From Tissierellaceae bacterium (GTDB taxonomy: Bacteria; Bacillota; Clostridia; Tissierellales; Tissierellaceae): a stretch of 5,289 bases of DNA. The number at the start of each line of letters is the position of its first letter. Within the stretch, counting starts at the first letter, position 1. The translations under genes and the position numbers were made by a program. A model generated the notes under the pieces. The model had not been told where the DNA came from and searched no databases. It was given only the letters and a program-made list of their open reading frames with translations. Shown one piece after another: positions 1 through 5,031 of the stretch. Location: positions 1 through 5,289 of the forward strand of contig JARICQ010000064.1 of the NCBI GenBank assembly GCA_029264075.1. Reading direction: 5' to 3'.

Positions 1-338
1 AAAGACAAGGTAACTGAATAATCGGATGTTGGCGGTGTAAGACCTACTAATCCTAGCAGATTTGCCACTGCCAAAAATAATGCTAAGGTTAAAATGTAGG
101 GACCAAATCTCTTTAGATTGTTTTGCCCCATATTAGATACAACCAAATTATCGACTGCCTCTACCAAGATTTCTACCACATTTAGGAAGGTTGAAGGTAC
201 TTCATCTGGTTTAGCTTTCTTAATCTTGTTGTTTACAACAATTGCAAATATAGATAGTAGGATAACTACTAGAAATGTGTTTACTATACTATCAGGTATG
301 AATATTTCATTTCCAGCAATTTCAATCAATATCTCCAA
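1..338 (-). CDS. atpB: F1Fo ATP synthase subunit a, N-terminal part (runs off the window)
   Basis: Subunit a of the membrane Fo sector, which forms the ion half-channels next to the c-ring. The gene runs off the low-coordinate edge, leaving 112 full codons. A hydrophobic segment at residues about 17-35 is followed by a polar stretch and a second membrane segment at about 80-99. That segment leads into NLLGLVGLTPPTSDYSVTLS (93-112), the typical subunit a motif with the conserved aromatic/Pro-rich PTSD turn. The essential arginine and the residues that would tell H+ from Na+ coupling lie beyond the window. The start is TTG at 338-336, chosen because AAAGGAG lies 8 bases upstream and no ATG fits. 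It follows atpI after a 91-base gap and probably shares its transcript. Family assignment is firm; the exact start is inferred. Confidence 0.93.
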   Translation of the reverse strand, partial: MEILIEIAGNEIFIPDSIVNTFLVVILLSIFAIVVNNKIKKAKPDEVPSTFLNVVEILVEAVDNLVVSNMGQNNLKRFGPYILTLALFLAVANLLGLVGLTPPTSDYSVTLS

Positions 339-344
339 ATATAT

Positions 345-352
345 CACTCCTT
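345..352 (-). promoter_or_regulatory. Ribosome binding site deciding the TTG start of atpB
   Basis: The minus strand reads GAAAGGAGTGAT before the coding region. The GGAG core at 350-347 leaves 8 bases to TTG at 338. This spacing matches the other genes here and is the main reason for choosing TTG. The first in-frame ATG (codon 70) lies well inside the conserved protein. Confidence 0.7.
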
Positions 353-402
353 TCGCTGTTTTATGTGCTATATTTTTGTTTATTGTTTCCTAAATGCAAT
401 TT

Positions 403-424
403 ATAATTAATTTTAATTAATTAT
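403..424 (-). repeat. AT-only inverted repeat between atpI and atpB
   Basis: ATAATTAA (403-410) and TTAATTAT (417-424) are perfect 8-base inverted arms around a 6-base loop, a few bases after the atpI stop. The pairs are all A-T, so an RNA hairpin would be weak and no terminator is expected, because atpB must be expressed with the operon. It could be a mild processing or spacing element, or chance in a very AT-rich spacer. The rest of the 339-429 gap shows only the atpB ribosome binding site. Confidence 0.3.
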
Positions 425-429
425 CACTT

Positions 430-804
430 TTAGTTTTTCGTAAAGTTTTTATCAAGTATATTTGAAGAGAGTATTACAAATTTAACAGAGAATAATCCCC
501 CTATAGTTGATATCAAATTTAAGTAATCTGCCTTTGCCCCTACTAGTAATACTACAAAATATATTATATATCTAGCAAAATAGTGTGCTATAGTATAGCT
601 TGTAGCTCTATTCGGTGGCATCTTTATAGCTTTTGATATAGTGTTCTCTAAAAGTTTAAAGTTTACTATACTTATAAGTGATCCAAATATAAGTCCCATA
701 GCAATAGGCCTTGGATCTTTAAATACAAAAGCAAATATTCCAACAATTAACAAAACCAGTACAATCGTCCTTCTTGCTATTTTAAATACTAGTTTATTGT
801 TCAA
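430..804 (-). CDS. atpI: ATP synthase subunit I (AtpI), c-ring assembly factor
   Basis: A 124-residue membrane protein matching the ATP synthase I family in size, topology and place. Four hydrophobic segments are visible at about residues 12-28, 33-52, 74-92 and 95-117, with a basic, polar loop (KMPPNR, 61-66) in the middle. The second segment has the small-residue pattern MGLIFGSLISIVNF often seen in this family. Known work on AtpI in other bacteria ascribes a role in c-ring assembly and, in some bacilli with AtpZ, in divalent cation transport; neither is shown by this sequence. The start is TTG at 804-802, with GAGG 10 bases upstream and only 4 bases after the atpZ stop, so the two are probably translationally coupled. 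The sequence family is poorly conserved, so context carries much of the call. Confidence 0.88.
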   Translation of the reverse strand: MNNKLVFKIARRTIVLVLLIVGIFAFVFKDPRPIAMGLIFGSLISIVNFKLLENTISKAIKMPPNRATSYTIAHYFARYIIYFVVLLVGAKADYLNLISTIGGLFSVKFVILSSNILDKNFTKN

Positions 805-808
805 ACTA

Positions 809-1030
809 TCACTTCCTCTTACTGGTCCCAGTTAATTTAAATATATTTAAAAACCCAGCAGCTGCCCCTACAATAATAAGTATAATTGCAAAAACCCCGT
901 TGGTTCCTAGCTTTTTATCTATGAAGTTACCCAACCATACCCCCAAAAGAATTGGAGTGATAATTGAAATCCCAATTTGAGATATAAGCGCTAAATTTTT
1001 AAGTACATCTCGATTATCTTTTTTGCTCAT
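809..1030 (-). CDS. atpZ: AtpZ, small two-helix protein at the head of the atp operon
   Basis: A 73-residue protein of the AtpZ / F0F1-ATPase-associated small membrane protein family. Two membrane helices (about residues 13-34 and 46-64) frame GVWLGNFIDKKLGTN (30-44), the typical family core in which a helix ends in W-L-G, followed by an acidic and basic turn. The tail is basic (SKRK). In other bacteria AtpZ works with AtpI, possibly in ATP synthase assembly or Mg2+ supply; the precise role is unsettled. The frame stays open 30 codons further upstream to about 1120. However, ATG at 1030 has AAAGGAG exactly 8 bases before it and gives the family's usual length, so the longer form is rejected. 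It is the first gene of the atp operon, with two promoter candidates upstream. Confidence 0.88.
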   Translation of the reverse strand: MSKKDNRDVLKNLALISQIGISIITPILLGVWLGNFIDKKLGTNGVFAIILIIVGAAAGFLNIFKLTGTSKRK

Positions 1031-1038
1031 CTCTATAT

Positions 1039-1045
1039 CTCCTTT
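1039..1045 (-). promoter_or_regulatory. Ribosome binding site deciding the atpZ start
   Basis: The minus strand reads AAAGGAG here, 8 bases before ATG at 1030. It favours the 73-residue AtpZ over a 103-residue reading of the same frame, whose extra N-terminus is not family-like and would run through this site. Confidence 0.8.
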
Positions 1046-1082
1046 AGGATTTAAATTAAAATATATTCCTTCTTCCTTCAAT

Positions 1083-1112
1083 AGTATAACACATTTATCA
1101 TATGAATTTCCA
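1083..1112 (-). promoter_or_regulatory. Second candidate sigma-A promoter of the atp operon (P2, extended -10)
   Basis: On the minus strand, TATACT at 1088-1083 is preceded by TGT, giving an extended -10 (TGn). An 18-base spacer separates it from TGGAAA (1112-1107, 4 of 6 matches to TTGACA). A start near 1076 would give a leader of about 46 bases before atpZ. Inferred from consensus match only. Confidence 0.45.
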
Positions 1113-1123
1113 GAATACATATG
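1099..1123. repeat. Near-perfect inverted repeat between the two atp promoter candidates
   Basis: The arms CATATGAATT (1099-1108) and AATACATATG (1114-1123) are complementary at 9 of 10 positions around a 5-base loop (TCCAG). The element covers the expected start point of P1 (about 1119) and the -35 of P2 (1112-1107). It could be an operator for a dimeric regulator or, in P1 transcripts, a 5' end hairpin. The arms also give a 19-base-spaced direct repeat of CATATGAA, because CATATG is itself a palindrome. No known regulator consensus was recognised. Confidence 0.45.
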
Positions 1124-1125
1124 AA

Positions 1126-1154
1126 ATTATATAAAATTTTGCCAGATAATGCAA
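1126..1154 (-). promoter_or_regulatory. Candidate sigma-A promoter of the atp operon (P1)
   Basis: On the minus strand, TTGCAT (1154-1149, 4 of 6 matches to TTGACA) and a perfect TATAAT (1131-1126) are separated by exactly 17 bases. A start near 1119 would give a leader of about 90 bases before atpZ. It lies in the non-coding gap upstream of atpZ, where an operon promoter is expected. This is the best promoter match in the window, but it rests on consensus alone. Confidence 0.65.
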
Positions 1155-1193
1155 GTACTTTATCTTGATATAGCGAAATTAGACAAATAAATA

Positions 1194-1209
1194 ACAATAA
1201 TCTTATTGT
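1194..1209. repeat. 16-bp inverted repeat upstream of the atp promoters, possible operator
   Basis: ACAATAA (1194-1200) and TTATTGT (1203-1209) are perfect 7-base inverted arms with a 2-base centre. The element lies about 40 bases upstream of the P1 -35, in non-coding sequence. The geometry suits a small dimeric repressor or activator, but it fits no consensus I can name with confidence (Rex, CodY and Fur-type sites were compared by eye). Confidence 0.35.
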
Positions 1210-1251
1210 CAGGAAATCTTGATAATTCTTTTCTATTTTATCTATATCCTA

Positions 1252-1269
1252 AAGTTTATATATAAACTT
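1252..1269. repeat. 18-bp perfect palindrome abutting the atoA 3' stem-loop
   Basis: AAGTTTATATATAAACTT is fully self-complementary over 18 bases. It starts exactly where the larger stem-loop at 1270-1317 ends. In minus-strand RNA it can fold as a 7-bp stem with a UAUA loop, giving two abutting hairpins. In DNA it could equally be an operator. All but two of its base pairs are A-T, so the RNA hairpin alone would be weak. Confidence 0.45.
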
Positions 1270-1317
1270 GGGGATAGTAGCCTGTCTTTAGATCTCCTTG
1301 ACAAAGCAACCATCCCC
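1270..1317 (-). terminator. Long stem-loop after atoA, probable 3' end or stabilising structure
   Basis: Starting 8 bases after the atoA stop, minus-strand RNA can form GGGGAU/AUCCCC, then GGU/ACU, GCUU/AGGC and GUC/GAC. That is 16 pairs broken by one U-U mismatch and one bulged U, around a 13-base loop (1299-1287). Two of the pairs are G.U wobbles in minus-strand RNA but would be A.C mismatches in plus-strand RNA, so the minus strand is the structured one. It is in the right place for the end of the thiolase-atoD-atoA transcript. No run of U follows, so it is not a textbook intrinsic terminator. It may instead protect the mRNA 3' end, act with the abutting palindrome, or only partly stop transcription into atpZ. 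Confidence 0.55.
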
Positions 1318-1325
1318 TAGATTGT

Positions 1326-1985
1326 TTATATTTCCATCTTGATTAAATTATCTGCTAAAATCAACTCTGCTTCCGTTGCTGCTTGAACTTCTTCTACTGT
1401 GTACTCTGGGTTTATTTCCGTTAATGTAAGTCCCTTATCTGTGACTTTCATCACTCCCATTTCAGTAACTATCATATCTACTTCTCCAGCAGCTGTAAGT
1501 GGAAGATTGCATTCTTTCAGTATCTTGTGGTTTCCCTTAACCGTGTGCTCCATAGCTATGATTACTTTTTTAGCTCCTGTTACAAGATCCATAGCACCGC
1601 CCATTCCAGGTACCATTTTACCAGGTATCATCCAGTTTGCAAGGTCACCATTTTCTGCCACTTGAAGTGCTCCAAGTACTGTCACATCAACATGGCCTCC
1701 CCTGATAATTTCAAAGCTTGTTGCACTATCAAAGAATACTCCACCTGGAAGTATAGTCACACATTGGCCTCCTGCATTCACTACTCTTGGGTCTTCCTTG
1801 CCATCAAGAGGTGCAGGTCCAAGACCTATAAATCCATTCTCAGATTGGAAGAATACATTTATTCCCTCTGGTACATAATTTGCAACCATGGTAGGCATTC
1901 CAATTCCTAGGTTTACTAGGTCTCCTTCTTGGAGTTCCTTTGCTACTCTTTTAGCTATAAACTCTTTAATTTGATCCCTATCCAT
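1326..1985 (-). CDS. atoA: Acetoacetate/acetate/butyrate-type CoA-transferase, beta subunit (AtoA-like)
   Basis: The beta subunit of a family I CoA-transferase carries the catalytic glutamate that forms the glutamyl-CoA thioester. Here that is Glu49 in QSENGFIGLGP (47-57), the family B-subunit signature. Other typical stretches are VNLGIGMPTMVANYVPEG near the N-terminus and GKMVPGMGGAMDLVTGAKKV past the middle, both close to my recollection of E. coli AtoA. The 219-residue length is normal. The frame is also open from an ATG at 2000. ATG at 1985 is preferred because GGAGG (1998-1994) lies 8 bases before it and MDRDQIKEFIAKRVAKEL is the expected N-terminus. It overlaps atoD by 8 bases, so subunit synthesis is coupled. 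The acid specificity (acetoacetate with acetate or butyrate) cannot be read from the sequence; 3-oxoacid (ScoB-like) use is possible. Confidence 0.94.
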   Translation of the reverse strand: MDRDQIKEFIAKRVAKELQEGDLVNLGIGMPTMVANYVPEGINVFFQSENGFIGLGPAPLDGKEDPRVVNAGGQCVTILPGGVFFDSATSFEIIRGGHVDVTVLGALQVAENGDLANWMIPGKMVPGMGGAMDLVTGAKKVIIAMEHTVKGNHKILKECNLPLTAAGEVDMIVTEMGVMKVTDKGLTLTEINPEYTVEEVQAATEAELILADNLIKMEI

Positions 1986-2640
1986 TATTAGCACCTCCAT
2001 CTACAATGTAATCTACAAAAATCCCTGGAGTTACTACGTCATTTGCATCAAGTTCTCCTATTTCTACCACATTTTCAGCCTCAACTATAGTCACTTCTGC
2101 AGCTGGTGCCATTAAGTGGTTAAAGTTTCTAGTAGCTCCATAGTAGACTATATTTCCGTATTTATCTACTCTTTCTCCTGCTATAAGTGCTATATCTGCC
2201 CTTAGTGGCAGCTCAAGTAAATATTCTATTCCGTCTATTTCCATCTTTTCTTTTCCTTCTTCTACTACCGTCCCTACTCCTGTTGGAGTTAAAAATCCTC
2301 CAAGTCCAGCTCCCCCACACCTTACTTGTTCTGCAAGAGTTCCCTGAGGCACCAATATCACTTCCATATCTCCTGAATTCATTTGAATCCCTGTTTCCTT
2401 ATTTGTTCCTACATGTGATGCTATAAGTTTTTTTATCTGCTTGTTTACTACTAGTTTTCCTACACCAATATCTACAAATCCTGAGTCATTGCATATAAGA
2501 GTTAAATCTTTAACCCCGCTCTCAACCAGTGCATCTATAAGCTTGTGCGGTGAACCACATCCTAGGAAACCTCCAACCATTATAGTCATTCCATCTTTTA
2601 TATGTGAAATAGATTCATCTATAGATATAACTTTATTCAC
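1978..2640 (-). CDS. atoD: Acetoacetate/acetate/butyrate-type CoA-transferase, alpha subunit (AtoD-like)
   Basis: The alpha subunit of a family I CoA-transferase pairs with the product of the overlapping atoA gene to swap CoA between short-chain acyl-CoAs and free acids in the cytoplasm. The Gly-rich A-subunit signature is seen at residues 16-31, ending GGFLGCGSP. It is followed by ASHVGTNKETG (74-84) and VPQGTLAEQVRCGGAGLGGF (97-116) leading into TPTGVGTVVEEGK, which is almost the E. coli AtoD sequence as I recall it. The 220-residue length is normal. The start is GTG at 2640, with AAAGGAGG 7 bases upstream. It begins 13 bases after the thiolase stop. With the thiolase it suggests acetoacetyl-CoA turnover: activation of acetoacetate or butyrate on the way in, or acid release on the way out. 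It could equally be named ctfA or scoA. Confidence 0.94.
   Translation of the reverse strand: MNKVISIDESISHIKDGMTIMVGGFLGCGSPHKLIDALVESGVKDLTLICNDSGFVDIGVGKLVVNKQIKKLIASHVGTNKETGIQMNSGDMEVILVPQGTLAEQVRCGGAGLGGFLTPTGVGTVVEEGKEKMEIDGIEYLLELPLRADIALIAGERVDKYGNIVYYGATRNFNHLMAPAAEVTIVEAENVVEIGELDANDVVTPGIFVDYIVDGGANNG
1994..1998 (-). promoter_or_regulatory. atoA ribosome binding site inside the end of atoD
   Basis: GGAGG on the minus strand, 8 bases before ATG at 1985. It lies within the last codons of atoD and, in fact, within the codons that would follow the alternative ATG at 2000. It therefore decides for the downstream start and gives an 8-base atoD/atoA overlap. Confidence 0.8.
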
Positions 2641-2653
2641 TATAAAACCTCCT

Positions 2654-3835
2654 TTAATCTCTCTTAACTACCATAGCAGTTCCTTGTCCTCCACCTATAC
2701 AAAGTGTTGCAAGTCCTGCCTTGCTATCTCTTTTTTCCATCTCATGAAGAAGTGTCACTAATATTCTTGCTCCTGATGCTCCTATTGGATGACCTAGGGC
2801 TATTGCTCCTCCATTTACATTGACTATATCTGTATCAAATTTCAAGTCTTTAATTACTGAAAGAGCTTGTGCTGCGAATGCTTCGTTTCCTTCTATTAGG
2901 TCCAAGTCTTCTACTGTCATATTTGCTTTTTTAAGTGCTTTTTGACTTGCTGGTATTGGTCCTGTTCCCATTATTCTTGGGTCTACTCCTGCTGAAGCAT
3001 ATGAGATTATTGTAGCTAGTGGTTTGAGTCCAAGTTCTTCTGCTTTTTCTTTTGACATAACAACTAGAGCTGCTGCACCATCATTTATTCCCGATGCGCT
3101 TCCCGCTGTTACTGTACCGTCTTTTTTGAAGGCTGGTCTAAGTTTTCCCAAAGCCTCAACTGTCGCACCAAATCTTGGGAATTCATCTGTATCTACTATG
3201 ATTGGATCTTTTCTCCTTTGAGCTACTTCTACTGGAGCTATTTCATCTTTAAATCTTCCCGTTGTAATAGCTTTTTCTGCCCTATTTTGACTTTCCGTTG
3301 CCAATTCATCTTGTTCTAATCTTGATAGCCCGTAATCTTCAACTATGTTTTCTGCTGTATTTCCCATGTGATAGTCGTTGAATACATCCCACAGACCATC
3401 TTTTAGCATATAGTCTTCCACTACTCCGTCTCCCATTCTCTGTCCCCATCTATTGTTCTTAAGTAGATATGGAGCTTGAGACATATTCTCTGTTCCACCT
3501 GCAATTACAATATCGCTATCTCCGCACATAATAGCTTGAGCTGCTAGAGTTACTGTCTTAAGACCTGATCCACATACCTTGTTGACTGTATAGCTAGGTA
3601 CTTCTACAGGTATGCCTGAATGTACAGCTACTTGACGAGCTACGTTTTGGCCTAGTCCTGCTTGAAGAACATTTCCAAATATAAGTTCATCTACCTTATT
3701 TGGATCTAAGTTTACTCTTTTCATCGCTTCTTTAACAGCTACAACTCCTAAATCTACTGCGCTTACATCTTTAAATACTCCACCATATGATCCTATAGGT
3801 GTCCTAACAGCCGATACTATCACTACTTCTCTCAT
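2654..3835 (-). CDS. Acetyl-CoA C-acetyltransferase (thiolase)
   Basis: Thiolase II joins two acetyl-CoA into acetoacetyl-CoA plus CoA, or runs in reverse. At 393 residues it has the length of biosynthetic thiolases. Visible features are an N-terminal VSAVRTPIGSYGG (7-19), the acyl-accepting Cys88 in NKVCGSGLKTV, the YHMGNTAEN segment typical of acetoacetyl-CoA thiolases, NEAFAAQ (317-323), His349 in GGAIALGHPIGASGAR, and Cys379 in CIGGGQGTA. The catalytic set is complete. The start is ATG at 3835 with AGGAGG 7 bases upstream. It lies 13 bases before atoD, so it is the first gene of the cassette, after a 68-base gap from wecB. No strong promoter is evident in that gap, so read-through from wecB is possible. 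The name atoB, thlA or phaA would depend on pathway, so no symbol is given. Confidence 0.96.
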   Translation of the reverse strand: MREVVIVSAVRTPIGSYGGVFKDVSAVDLGVVAVKEAMKRVNLDPNKVDELIFGNVLQAGLGQNVARQVAVHSGIPVEVPSYTVNKVCGSGLKTVTLAAQAIMCGDSDIVIAGGTENMSQAPYLLKNNRWGQRMGDGVVEDYMLKDGLWDVFNDYHMGNTAENIVEDYGLSRLEQDELATESQNRAEKAITTGRFKDEIAPVEVAQRRKDPIIVDTDEFPRFGATVEALGKLRPAFKKDGTVTAGSASGINDGAAALVVMSKEKAEELGLKPLATIISYASAGVDPRIMGTGPIPASQKALKKANMTVEDLDLIEGNEAFAAQALSVIKDLKFDTDIVNVNGGAIALGHPIGASGARILVTLLHEMEKRDSKAGLATLCIGGGQGTAMVVKRD

Positions 3836-3903
3836 CTTATTACCTCCTATTTTTTTGGAATTCTGCTAAATATATAAATTGAAATTGTATCCTTAGATAA
3901 AAG

Positions 3904-5016
3904 TTAAAGCTTCAAATTCTCTTCAATCACATCTACTATTCTCTCACTTGCATTTCCATCACCATATGGATTTACTGCATGTGCCATTTTTTCGTATTCA
4001 GCTTGGTCAGATAGAAGTGTATCAAGTTCCTTGTAGAGTTTTTCATAGCTTGTCCCCACTAATTTTGCCGTACCAGATTCTATACCCTCTGGCCTTTCTG
4101 TCTCTTCCCTCACCACTAGCACTGGTTTTCCTAGGGTTGGAGCTTCTTCCTGAAGGCCTCCTGAATCTGTAACTACCAGATGAACCTTTGCCATCAGGTT
4201 TGTAAATGGTTCGTAGTCTAAGGGTTCTATTATATGAATCCTATCATTTTTTCCAAGTATGGTCTTGGCAATATCCCTTACCTTTGGATTTAGATGTATT
4301 GGAAATACTAGTTCCACGTCTTCATATTTTTCTACTATATCCCTTACAGCAGTAAATATATTTTTCATAGGCTCTCCTATGTTTTCCCTCCTATGAGAAG
4401 TAAGTAATATCACTCTTTTTTTATTGTAGTCGAGTTGATTTAGTTTTTCTAGTTCAAATGTATAATCCTCTTTCACCGAATATTTCAAGGCATCTATTAC
4501 AGTATTGCCAGTTATAAATATCTTTGAATCTGAGTAATCTTCCCTCAGAAGATTTTGTCTATTTCTCTCTGTAGGTGCAAAGTGGAAATCTGTAAGTATT
4601 CCCGTTAATTTTCTATTTGCTTCCTCTGGATAGGGCGAGTATAGATTGCCACTCCTAAGTCCTGCTTCCACATGACCGATCTTAGTCTTTTGATAAAAAG
4701 CTGCAAGAGCTCCTGAAAATACAGTTGTAGTATCTCCTTGTACAAGGAGCACATCTGGTTTTTCTTTTTCTATTACCTCTTCAAGGCCAAGTAAGGCCCT
4801 AGTAGTTATTTCCGTTAAAGTTTGTCCCTTTGAAAATATATTTAAATCATAGTCTGGAGATATCTCAAACAAGTTTAAAACTTGATCAAGCATCTCCCTA
4901 TGCTGGGCCGTAATACAAACCACACTCTCTATACCCTTTCTCTTTTCCAATTCCTTTACTATGGGAGCCATCTTAATACCCTCAGGCCTAGTTCCAAACA
5001 CAGTCATTACCTTAAT
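3904..5016 (-). CDS. wecB: UDP-N-acetylglucosamine 2-epimerase (non-hydrolysing)
   Basis: Interconverts UDP-GlcNAc and UDP-ManNAc in the cytoplasm, giving the ManNAc donor for teichoic acid linkage units or other surface glycans. The gene is called mnaA in bacilli. From the ATT at 5016 it has 370 residues. It shows VMTVFGTRPEGIKMAP at the N-terminus, TAQHREMLDQVL, then Asp95 in QGDTTT, Glu117 in GHVEAGLRS, Glu131 in PYPEEANR and His208 in SHRREN. These match the catalytic residues known for the E. coli enzyme. TDSGGLQEEAP (283-293) and NPYGDGNAS close the UDP-binding domain. The start is uncertain. AAAGGAG (5031-5025) fits ATT at 5016 (8 bases). ATG at 5007 is 17 bases away and cuts the first strand, and TTG at 5043 gives 379 residues but lacks a good site. 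It follows the tagO-like gene closely. Confidence 0.95.
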   Translation of the reverse strand: MKVMTVFGTRPEGIKMAPIVKELEKRKGIESVVCITAQHREMLDQVLNLFEISPDYDLNIFSKGQTLTEITTRALLGLEEVIEKEKPDVLLVQGDTTTVFSGALAAFYQKTKIGHVEAGLRSGNLYSPYPEEANRKLTGILTDFHFAPTERNRQNLLREDYSDSKIFITGNTVIDALKYSVKEDYTFELEKLNQLDYNKKRVILLTSHRRENIGEPMKNIFTAVRDIVEKYEDVELVFPIHLNPKVRDIAKTILGKNDRIHIIEPLDYEPFTNLMAKVHLVVTDSGGLQEEAPTLGKPVLVVREETERPEGIESGTAKLVGTSYEKLYKELDTLLSDQAEYEKMAHAVNPYGDGNASERIVDVIEENLKL

Positions 5017-5024
5017 TTCAATCA

Positions 5025-5031
5025 CTCCTTT
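5025..5031 (-). promoter_or_regulatory. Ribosome binding site pointing to a non-standard wecB start
   Basis: The minus strand reads AAAGGAG at the stop codon of the upstream gene. The in-frame codons after it are GTG (5025, overlapping the site), ATT (5022), GAA, ATT (5016), AAG, GTA and ATG (5007). Other genes here keep 7-10 bases between GGAG and the start, and only ATT at 5016 (8 bases) fits. Confidence 0.6.

Noticed and set aside
118..393. Plus-strand open frame of 91 codons opposite atpB
   Set aside because: It is the antisense shadow of the atpB coding region, without a ribosome binding site or recognisable domain.
1031..1120. A 30-codon N-terminal extension of atpZ in the same open frame
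   Set aside because: It reads through the promoter P2 -10 and the AAAGGAG site, its sequence is not AtpZ-like, and ATG at 1030 has ideal spacing and gives the family length.
1121..1168. 15-codon plus-strand mini-ORF (MKLYKILPDNASTLS)
   Set aside because: No ribosome binding site, no plus-strand promoter seen, and it overlaps the minus-strand P1 promoter.
1194..1317. The clustered inverted repeats as a small mobile element (MITE) or attachment site
   Set aside because: The inverted repeats are unrelated to each other, there are no matching terminal repeats at the ends, and no target duplication was seen.
1399..1910. Plus-strand open frames opposite atoA
   Set aside because: They mirror a well-conserved minus-strand gene; their peptides are low-complexity reverse readings with no family features.
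1986..2000. ATG at 2000 as the atoA start (adds MEVLI)
   Set aside because: The GGAGG site lies inside this extension and points to ATG at 1985, which gives the expected AtoA N-terminus.
2187..2761. Plus-strand open frames opposite atoD and the thiolase end
   Set aside because: Leu- and Ser-rich shadow translations, no start signals, and one runs across the atoD-thiolase junction of a firm operon.
3841..3870. CodY-like or Rex-like operator before the thiolase
   Set aside because: The match to AATTTTCWGAAAATT or TTGTTAANNNNTTAACAA by eye is too poor to support a site.
3836..3903. A dedicated promoter for the thiolase cassette in the wecB-thiolase gap
   Set aside because: -10-like TACAAT and TATATT occur on the minus strand, but none has a credible -35 at 16-18 bases. 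No terminator hairpin is seen after wecB either, so the question stays open and no feature is called.
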